From the IMG/VR virus record IMGVR_UViG_3300001460_000145, positions 1 through 27,701 of that record: a stretch of 27,701 bases of DNA. One strand, 5' to 3'. Positions 22,537 to 27,701 of the stretch are shown piece by piece; the first letter of the stretch is position 1, and every line of letters begins with the position of its first letter. The stretch is from a virus. The position numbers and the translations under genes were made by a program. A model generated the notes under the pieces. That model worked only from the letters and a program-made list of their open reading frames with translations, had not been told where the DNA came from and made no database searches.

Positions 22537-23212
22537 CACAAATAGATGTACATACTGTGGCAAAGAGTTTGCAAAGGAACGTACACTACAAGTACACCTG
22601 TGTGAACCTAAAAGAAGATATCTACAAAGAGATGAGAAATGGGTGGTGAATGGATTCATGGTGTTCCAAAGATTCTATCAAATACATCAGCACAACTCAA
22701 AACCCAAGACGTATGACGACTTTGTAAAAAGTTCTTACTACAACGCTTTTGTAAAATTTGGTAGATTCATAATGCATATCAATCCGTTGTATCCTGATAG
22801 GTACATAGATTTTGTTTTGAAATCTAAAATTAAATTAGATCATTGGTCGCGAGATGACTTGTACGAAACATATCTAATTGAAGCTTTAAAATCGGAAACT
22901 GTCGAGTCCGCACTACAGAGAAGTATTACTACGATGATGGACTGGGCTAACGAACAGAACGCCCAATGGAGCGACTACTTTAGACTTGTGAATACAAACA
23001 GAGCTGTGCAACACATACAGCAAGGAAAGATAAGTCCATGGATGTTACTAGGTTGCAACGCAGGCAAAAGGATGTTAAAATCATTTAACGACGAACAATT
23101 ACAAATGATTGAAAGATTTATAAACACAAGTTTCTGGCCCAGCAAGTTGAAGAGCTATCCTGCTGATCACATGTTGGTGCAGGACACAGCAAAGGAGGCC
23201 AAGATTGTCTAA
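22529..23212 (+). CDS. Zinc-finger protein of unknown function
   Basis: The 227-residue protein begins with a finger-like NRCTYCGKEFAKERTLQVHL, giving C7, C10 and H23. The fourth ligand would be C25, only one residue after the His, which is tighter than in classical C2H2 fingers. The remainder is helical and aromatic (FMVFQRFYQIHQHN, then FVKFGRFIMHINPLYPDRYI) and ends in FINTSFWPSKLKSYPADHML. The combination looks like a conserved T4-like marine phage protein, and a nucleic-acid-binding role is plausible from the finger. The start overlaps the upstream gene by eight bases. Its 3' end carries the strong ribosome binding site of the next gene. Confidence 0.75.
   Translation: MANTNRCTYCGKEFAKERTLQVHLCEPKRRYLQRDEKWVVNGFMVFQRFYQIHQHNSKPKTYDDFVKSSYYNAFVKFGRFIMHINPLYPDRYIDFVLKSKIKLDHWSRDDLYETYLIEALKSETVESALQRSITTMMDWANEQNAQWSDYFRLVNTNRAVQHIQQGKISPWMLLGCNAGKRMLKSFNDEQLQMIERFINTSFWPSKLKSYPADHMLVQDTAKEAKIV
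23192..23198 (+). promoter_or_regulatory. Strong ribosome binding site fixing a TTG start
   Basis: AAGGAGG is a full Shine-Dalgarno match. It is six bases before the TTG at 23205, with no ATG or GTG at a comparable distance in that frame. It is the best Shine-Dalgarno site I saw in the window. Confidence 0.75.
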
Positions 23213-23438
23213 GATAGATTTAGAAGTTTCTGATAACTTGGAGTTTGACGACGGAGACTGTGCTGTGATAATAAAAAATGACGGCTCTATAGGAAAAGTG
23301 GTTATGCCAGATGCAAATAGAAAAATGATAGAGTCAGAAGGATACAGGAAACTATTAGACGTACTAGAAGTATTGCAACCAGGTGCACGTGATAAAATGA
23401 TAAGATATGCTGAAAAAGGCAAAGGGAGTATGCACTAA
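23205..23438 (+). CDS. Small protein with TTG start, unknown function
   Basis: This 77-residue ORF uses TTG as start, supported by AAGGAGG six bases upstream. The N-terminal half is acidic with a beta-hairpin look (DDGDCAVIIKNDGSIGKVVM at 15-34). The C-terminal half is one helix (EGYRKLLDVLEVLQPGARDK at about 45-64) ending GKGSMH. No motif of known function is visible. It overlaps the zinc-finger gene by eight bases and shares TAATG with the mini-DnaE gene, so it is translated together with it and may be its partner. It does not resemble any part of DnaE itself. Confidence 0.72.
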   Translation: MSKIDLEVSDNLEFDDGDCAVIIKNDGSIGKVVMPDANRKMIESEGYRKLLDVLEVLQPGARDKMIRYAEKGKGSMH

Positions 23439-24028
23439 TGCCTGATGTAGACATAGATTTTTTTGATAGAGACGGCGTGTTAAAATTATTCAAACACACC
23501 CCTGCAACCATCATAAAAGAAAATAAAACCGAAAAACACAAAACCGGTGTATATTTTCATACTGTTCCCGAACATCCTGTGACAAGACACAGTTCGTTGG
23601 ACTATAAGAAAGCAGAGGACAGAGGATACTTCAAAATAGACTGTTTGAATGTAAACATATACAAGGATGTAAAATCAGAACAAGAACTAGTCGAACTAAT
23701 GATACAAGAACCTGACTGGGATATGTTAAAAGATCCTAAAACTGTAGAAACTCTTTTTCACCTAAACGGCCATTTCAATATCGTTTCAAAACTAGAACCA
23801 AAGAACATTGCACAGTTGGCGGCAGTGTTGGCCATCATAAGGCCTGCAAAGCGTCAATTGATGTACAAGGATTGGATAGATATAATGAAAGAAGTTTGGA
23901 TAAAGCCCACAGACGGATCGTACTTCTTCAAGAAGTCACATGCTGTGGCGTATGCACAGGCCATAGTGGTACAGATGAACTTGATAAAAAGTGCTAAATA
24001 TAGTTTTGATGCACCATCAGAAACGTAA
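23438..24028 (+). CDS. Miniature DnaE-like protein (DNA polymerase III alpha core fragment, 196 aa)
   Basis: This protein carries, in correct order, several motifs of bacterial polymerase III alpha. MPDVDIDF at 1-8 matches the PDFDVDF catalytic motif (D3 and D5 equal E. coli D401 and D403). HPVT at 46-49, then DYKKAEDRGYFKIDCLNV at 55-72, matches HPVT...DVEYAGLVKFDFLGL (D68 equals D555). FHLNGHFNIVSKLEPKNI and then LAAVLAIIRPAK at 107-138 match the FQLESRGM...LQP...ALFRPGP block. FFKKSHAVAYA at 163-173 matches FNKSHSAAYA. PHP, most of fingers and thumb, and all C-terminal domains are missing; E. coli DnaE is 1160 residues. It lies in a cotranscribed replication block. Whether it polymerises, regulates or binds a host factor is unknown. 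Confidence 0.78.
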   Translation: MPDVDIDFFDRDGVLKLFKHTPATIIKENKTEKHKTGVYFHTVPEHPVTRHSSLDYKKAEDRGYFKIDCLNVNIYKDVKSEQELVELMIQEPDWDMLKDPKTVETLFHLNGHFNIVSKLEPKNIAQLAAVLAIIRPAKRQLMYKDWIDIMKEVWIKPTDGSYFFKKSHAVAYAQAIVVQMNLIKSAKYSFDAPSET

Positions 24029-24167
24029 GAAAAAACTTCCTAAAAAACACAAAACATCCAAATCGTTATTAAGATCAGAACTTAATTCGTATCAGCCTAA
24101 TAGTCCTTTAACAAAGTATGTTGAAAAGGTATGTGGGGTTAATTGTACGGATCTTGATAAAGTTTAA
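24009..24167 (+). CDS. Small very basic protein (52 aa), unknown
   Basis: The ORF begins MHHQKRKKKLPKKHK, overlaps the end of the mini-DnaE gene by 20 bases in another frame, and stops at TAA 24165-24167. It fills what would otherwise be a 135-base gap between convergent genes and ends four bases into the opposing gene. The first 25 residues are almost all Lys, Arg, His and Ser, suggesting nucleic-acid binding. The second half is more balanced, with two Cys (VCGVNCTD). No ribosome binding site is visible, so coupling to the upstream gene would be needed. Its fit between its neighbours is the main support. Confidence 0.5.
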   Translation: MHHQKRKKKLPKKHKTSKSLLRSELNSYQPNSPLTKYVEKVCGVNCTDLDKV

Positions 24168-24538
24168 ACAGGTCTTCTCACTAATTGGATAGTTCTTCTC
24201 TTTACCCGTTTCTTTGAAATTTCAGATAGCTTCACTGTAGGTCCATGAACTATTTCTACATCTTTGGCATTAAGTGTTACGAGAGTTGATCTAAAATATC
24301 TGAAGTCACCTTTTAAAAATATGTTAATGGGAAGTTTTCTGTTTGATTCGTGCCACCAAATTTCTCCACACTTTAAAAACTTCATCTTATCCTGTGGTAA
24401 CATCAATCTACCATAATCATAGAAGCTGATTACATTGACGTCTTGGTTCTGCACTATACCCACAAATTCCAAATCGCCCTTTCTTATTAGGCTTAAAAAA
24501 GGAAATTTATCTCTTAAAGTTTTAAAAATTTCATTCAT
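24164..24538 (-). CDS. Conserved-looking protein of T4-like marine phages, unknown function
   Basis: The 124-residue protein has an FLSLIRKGDLEFVGIVQNQD start, a central ISFYDYGRLMLP, a conspicuous IWWHESNRKLPINIFLKGDF at about 60-79, and a C-terminal KDVEIVHGPTVKLSEISKKR before a basic RRTIQLVRRPV tail. The pattern is one I associate with conserved unknown proteins of marine T4-like phages. It looks like a small beta barrel with a basic tail, so RNA or DNA binding is possible. It is the only minus-strand gene in the right third of the window and is divergent from the late virion gene. Confidence 0.75.
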   Translation of the reverse strand: MNEIFKTLRDKFPFLSLIRKGDLEFVGIVQNQDVNVISFYDYGRLMLPQDKMKFLKCGEIWWHESNRKLPINIFLKGDFRYFRSTLVTLNAKDVEIVHGPTVKLSEISKKRVKRRTIQLVRRPV

Positions 24539-24546
24539 GTTCTATC

Positions 24547-24554
24547 TATAAATA
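24547..24554 (+). promoter_or_regulatory. T4-type late promoter box
   Basis: TATAAATA is identical to the T4 late promoter consensus, recognised by RNA polymerase with the phage factors gp55 and gp33 and stimulated by the sliding clamp. It points towards the virion-type gene at 24571, giving a leader of about ten bases without a Shine-Dalgarno sequence. It lies in the 32-bp gap between divergent genes. It is the only exact copy of the box I found in the window. Confidence 0.72.
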
Positions 24555-24570
24555 CTGTTAAATATGTATT

Positions 24571-25350
24571 ATGCAAACAGTACAAAGGTATTTAATAAAT
24601 CAATTGGTAATAGCCTACATAAGTGGTTATCACGGAAGGAACTCAAAAGTGTACGATAGACGCTTAACACTGCACAGGGGTGTATCAAATCCCATCTCAT
24701 TCACGTTCAAGAACGAGGATCAGAAGGCGCAGGATATCACATCTAAAACATACGAATTAAATGTTGTTGACACAGAGAGCAAAAAAGCGGTCATAACAAA
24801 GCCTCTGACCATACTTGATGACGGATCCACAGTAAGTACGAAGGGTGATGCAAGTTGCACTATCACAGATGGTGATCTACTAAAACTAGATGCGAAGTTT
24901 TATAATTTCTCAGTAAGTGATGTAACTGACCGTGACAATCCAGAGATAACATATTCTGATACTGGTTATGCGGCCGCCGGCACTATTGAAGTTTTAGACG
25001 GAGCATATGCACAACACGTATCAAGTACATCAATTACTGCCTTTACATTGTCTGGAGAAACATTTACGTCAGGTGCCATTACAGCAAGACCCGGTATAAA
25101 CAACAACAAAGCATTGCATACTGTTGCGATTTACCCACAGAACTTCACAGGCACAGTAAGAGTAGAGGGTACAATGGTTGCAACATCACCAGCGGACAAT
25201 GATTATTTTACAATTACCAGTACTGACCTAACAGCATCATCAAGTGTTTCCAGTTTGAACTTCAATGGCGTTTTCCAAAATGTTAGATTTAAGGTAGTTA
25301 GAACATCTGGTAACACAGGACGTGTTGACAAAATCCTATATAGACAGTAA
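24571..25350 (+). CDS. Virion structural protein-like, beta-rich
   Basis: The 259-residue protein is rich in Thr, Ser, Asp and Val. An N-terminal domain reads LHRGVSNPISFTFKNEDQKA and goes on to KPLTILDDGSTV, resembling the N-terminal beta-sandwich of baseplate and fibre proteins of the BppU type. The C-terminus has VRVEGTMVATSPADNDYFTI and FQNVRFKVVRTSGNTGRVDK before ILYRQ, a form I associate with structural proteins of marine myoviruses. The exact late promoter box 17 bases upstream agrees with a virion gene, though the neighbours are replication genes. I cannot say which part of the particle it belongs to. Its first bases nearly repeat those of the gene at 8840. Confidence 0.7.
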   Translation: MQTVQRYLINQLVIAYISGYHGRNSKVYDRRLTLHRGVSNPISFTFKNEDQKAQDITSKTYELNVVDTESKKAVITKPLTILDDGSTVSTKGDASCTITDGDLLKLDAKFYNFSVSDVTDRDNPEITYSDTGYAAAGTIEVLDGAYAQHVSSTSITAFTLSGETFTSGAITARPGINNNKALHTVAIYPQNFTGTVRVEGTMVATSPADNDYFTITSTDLTASSSVSSLNFNGVFQNVRFKVVRTSGNTGRVDKILYRQ

Positions 25351-25360
25351 AATATAAGAT

Positions 25361-26374
25361 ATGAATCTTATACAATCTACTATTCTGACGAGCCTGCCTA
25401 CACCCAGGAAAAAAACTCCAAGCGGGTGGACAAGTTTCAATGCTCCTTGTTGTGTACATAACGGTGAAACAGCTGACAAAAAGAAACGTGGTGGCTTAAT
25501 GACTAGTGCTGACGGTACAGTCAGTTATCACTGTTTCAACTGTGGCTTCAAGGCAAGTTATGTGATTGGAAGAAAACTTACATACAAGATAAGACAGTTC
25601 ATGGGATACATAGGTATACCGGATGACACAATACGTAAGCTAGCCATAGAAGCTATGCGTGAAGAAGATGGTGATGTAAAGTATGAGAAGAAAAAGTTTA
25701 TATCTTTTAAGAACAAAGCACTACCCAAGAATACACACAAACTAGATGTATGGTTAGAGAAGTACGTGGGAAACGATCTCACAGAACCACAGTGGAAGAA
25801 AATTGACGGACTACTAAAATATCTTGAGACGAGAGGGATTGGTCCAGACTGGTATGACTTCATGTACTCACCAGACCAACACTGGGACGTAAATCAAAGA
25901 TTGTTGATTCCATTTTATTGGCGAGGAGATGTTGTTGGTTTCACTGGTAGGATGTTTACAGACTCAGACAAAGTAAAATATTACACTGACGTACAGCCAG
26001 GGTATGTGTTTAACATGGACGCACAAGATTGGAATAGGAAATTTGTAATAGTTACAGAAGGACCGTTTGATGCTATTACCATTTCTGGTGTGAGCATACT
26101 TGGTTCAGAGATAAATGATGTACAGCGAGAGCTTATAGATGGACTTGGCAGACAGGTAATTGTTGTGCCAGACAGAGATGCACCGGGACAGAAACTAGTG
26201 GACCAAGCGACTGAATTTGGTTGGGGCGTTGCTTTTCCAGAGTGGGATAAAACAGTCGGCGACGTGGCGGATGCTGTATCAAAATATGGAAGGTTGTTTA
26301 CTATACAATCAATTTTAAAAACAACCGAAACAACTAAATTAAAAATAGATTTAAAAAGAAAGATGTATGGATAA
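25361..26374 (+). CDS. 61: DNA primase gp61
   Basis: gp61 makes the RNA primers of the lagging strand and works with the gp41 helicase. This 337-residue protein is the size of T4 gp61 (342). The N-terminal zinc-binding domain has C30, C31 and H33 (APCCVHN) and C58 and C61 (YHCFNCGF). The TOPRIM domain has the Glu in VIVTEGPFDAI (E233) and the Asp pair in VVPDRDAPG (D271, D273), as in DnaG-type primases. The ATG at 25361 follows the virion gene by ten bases. The 3' end overlaps an SGNH hydrolase gene by eight bases, and gp41 follows it. Confidence 0.93.
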   Translation: MNLIQSTILTSLPTPRKKTPSGWTSFNAPCCVHNGETADKKKRGGLMTSADGTVSYHCFNCGFKASYVIGRKLTYKIRQFMGYIGIPDDTIRKLAIEAMREEDGDVKYEKKKFISFKNKALPKNTHKLDVWLEKYVGNDLTEPQWKKIDGLLKYLETRGIGPDWYDFMYSPDQHWDVNQRLLIPFYWRGDVVGFTGRMFTDSDKVKYYTDVQPGYVFNMDAQDWNRKFVIVTEGPFDAITISGVSILGSEINDVQRELIDGLGRQVIVVPDRDAPGQKLVDQATEFGWGVAFPEWDKTVGDVADAVSKYGRLFTIQSILKTTETTKLKIDLKRKMYG

Positions 26375-27086
26375 GCCTATTTTAGTTTTTGGAGATTCAA
26401 ATACATACGGTGACGGATTTTTCGACGCTGGAAGTGTCGAACCATGGAAACAACATAGTCAGTTAACGTGGCCATATCATATGTTTCCAAAAGCACAAAT
26501 AAAAAATCTTGCTTATCCCGGCTGTTCAAACGATACAATATGTTTAAAACTAGTTAGACATGCCTCAAAAGATAATGTAGTTCTTATAATGTTTACCACT
26601 CCAACGAGAATACACATGATTAAAAAAGGTTTTAATTTTATTGTAAGTCATAACGGAACTCAAGCAATATCCGATAACGGAGACGAAAACTGGGTAGCAA
26701 AACAAATTGCAGATAAAAATGAAGAAAAAGATAAAAGATATTTTGTAGAAAATTTTGATGATGATTTTCTAGAAATAATCTTTCTCAAAAATATATCATG
26801 GTGTCAATATTTTTGCAGTAGCAAGAATATAGAGTGTTATTTTACATTAGCTAACACTTACAAAAAAAACAAAATGAGAGGAAGTCTTGAAAAATATAGA
26901 GATAGTTTATATAACAATATTAACTGGGATAATATATTTTTGGCAGAAAACACACATGGATTTAGAGACTACGCAGGAAAGATAGATGCCAAGAAATTAC
27001 AGGATAAAAAACACTACGACCAAGAGTATAACAAACTATTTGGTAATTTATTTTTAGATTGGATTAATAACAAAAATCAAGTATAA
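26367..27086 (+). CDS. SGNH/GDSL-type hydrolase-like protein
   Basis: The 239-residue protein begins MDKPILVFGDSNTYGDGF, an almost classical GDSL block with nucleophile S11, followed by an AYPGCSND segment that may be the Gly block. It ends with DKKHYDQEYNKLFGNLFLDW, in which D213 and H216 form the DxxH of block V. Esterase or acyl-transfer activity is expected, substrate unknown. No signal peptide is present. It sits between primase and helicase genes and is visibly more A/T-rich than they are, with many Asn, Lys and Ile codons, which suggests later insertion. It is unlike the island SGNH protein at 8143-8808 outside the motifs. Confidence 0.78.
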   Translation: MDKPILVFGDSNTYGDGFFDAGSVEPWKQHSQLTWPYHMFPKAQIKNLAYPGCSNDTICLKLVRHASKDNVVLIMFTTPTRIHMIKKGFNFIVSHNGTQAISDNGDENWVAKQIADKNEEKDKRYFVENFDDDFLEIIFLKNISWCQYFCSSKNIECYFTLANTYKKNKMRGSLEKYRDSLYNNINWDNIFLAENTHGFRDYAGKIDAKKLQDKKHYDQEYNKLFGNLFLDWINNKNQV

Positions 27087-27093
27087 TATTAGA

Positions 27094-27701
27094 ATGGCTG
27101 ACTACAACAACAACGAATCGCAACAACAGGCAAAGAACTATTCTTTCGACGTGCAGAAATTGTACATAGAGATGCTGTTGGCAGATGCCGAATCATTCGC
27201 GAGGGCACAGAATATATTCAAGCCTGAATCATTTGATCGTAAACTGCAACCTATTGCAAAATTCGTTAAGGATTACATGGACGAGTACAAAGTGATGCCG
27301 GAGGTTGAGATCGTAAATGCAGAGCATGACATCAAATTAAAAACAGCAAAGGATCTAGATCCAGCACACTTCAACTGGTTGTTGGATGAGTTTGAAACAT
27401 TCTCGAGACACAAGGCACTAGAACATGCAATACTTTCGTCTGCAGACTTATTAGAGAAAGGAGATTATGCTCCGGTTGAGGACATGATCAAAGAAGCAGT
27501 CAGTGTAGGACTTACAAGAGATTTAGGTACAGACTACTTCGAGGATCCAAAAGGAAGACTTGAAGCACTCAAGGACAACAACGGACAGATCAGTACAGGG
27601 TGGGATAACCTGGACAAGAAACTGTTTGGTGGTTTCAACAGAGGAGAGCTGAACATATTTGCAGGAGGTTCAGGAGCAGGTAAGAGTTTGTTCTTGCAGA
27701 A
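27094..27701 (+). CDS. 41: Replicative DNA helicase gp41, N-terminal part (3' end outside window)
   Basis: The frame opens at ATG 27094 and stays open to the end of the window (202 codons). The N-terminal domain is helical (VQKLYIEMLLADAESFARAQ at about 21-40, later HFNWLLDEFETFSRHKALEH). The linker GQISTGWDNLDKKLFGGFNR leads into LNIFAGGSGAGKSLFLQ, where Walker A GGSGAGKS spans 191-198. This is the DnaB-family layout of T4 gp41 (475 residues), the hexameric 5'-3' helicase of the replication fork. It follows primase gp61 after one intervening gene. The Walker A DNA is nearly identical to that of uvsX over 28 bases. Confidence 0.93.
   Translation, partial: MADYNNNESQQQAKNYSFDVQKLYIEMLLADAESFARAQNIFKPESFDRKLQPIAKFVKDYMDEYKVMPEVEIVNAEHDIKLKTAKDLDPAHFNWLLDEFETFSRHKALEHAILSSADLLEKGDYAPVEDMIKEAVSVGLTRDLGTDYFEDPKGRLEALKDNNGQISTGWDNLDKKLFGGFNRGELNIFAGGSGAGKSLFLQ

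Noticed and set aside
24160-24200. Terminator between the converging genes
   Set aside because: No stem with a following T tract could be found on either strand.
27059-27087. TTGGAT-17-TATAAT before gene 41
   Set aside because: The -35 matches only three of six positions and the -10 overlaps the stop of the previous gene; too weak to list as a promoter.
1-27701. tRNA genes, CRISPR arrays, integrase or insertion sequences
   Set aside because: Looked for by eye on both strands; no cloverleaf, regular spaced repeat, transposase motif or terminal inverted repeats were found.

Overview
This window looks like part of the genome of a T4-like marine myovirus. It carries seven T4-type replication and recombination genes: 32 (5' end missing), uvsX, uvsY, uvsW, 62, 61 and 41 (3' end missing). 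It is AT-rich, almost fully coding, and its neighbours are joined by stop/start overlaps. Those features, together with FkbM methyltransferases, a 2OG-Fe(II) oxygenase-like protein and many glycosyltransferases, recall phages of SAR11/Pelagibacter or marine cyanobacteria. No photosynthesis gene is present, so I lean towards a pelagimyophage, but the host cannot be fixed from this sequence alone. I see no tRNA, rRNA, CRISPR array, insertion sequence or integrase.

Layout. (1) 1-2350 is a recombination block: the end of gp32, a strong sigma70-type promoter, uvsX, a small acidic ORF and uvsY. (2) 2334-16852 is a surface-glycan island. It holds a HAD-type phosphatase, four DxD (GT-A) glycosyltransferases, a WavE-like protein, a GT61 enzyme, four mutually paralogous capsule-synthesis-like (KpsS/KpsC-like) proteins, two FkbM methyltransferases, a 2OG oxygenase, an SGNH hydrolase, a glutamine-dependent asparagine synthase and a GNGPS-motif protein. 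Genes at 5964-8808 and 9911-10666 run on the minus strand; the rest run on the plus strand. (3) 16838-17320 is a minus-strand SprT-like metalloprotease. (4) 17385-24167 is a second replication block, opened by another promoter of the same design. It contains a protein with a HARP-like stretch, UvsW, two conserved unknowns, gp62, another putative glycosyltransferase, a zinc-finger protein, a TTG-start small protein, a striking 196-aa miniature relative of the bacterial replicative polymerase DnaE, and a small basic ORF. (5) 24164-27701 holds a minus-strand unknown, a virion-type protein behind a perfect T4 late promoter box (TATAAATA), primase gp61, an SGNH hydrolase and helicase gp41.

How it works together. 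UvsX, UvsY, gp32 and UvsW form the strand-exchange and recombination-dependent replication machinery. gp61 and gp41 form the primosome, and gp62 helps load the sliding clamp. The island contains transferases and modifiers but no recognisable nucleotide-sugar synthesis genes, so it probably uses host sugar nucleotides. Its product could alter the host surface, for example to exclude superinfection, or decorate the virion; the sequence does not decide. The most unusual gene is the mini-DnaE, which keeps the equivalents of all three catalytic aspartates in about one sixth of the normal length.
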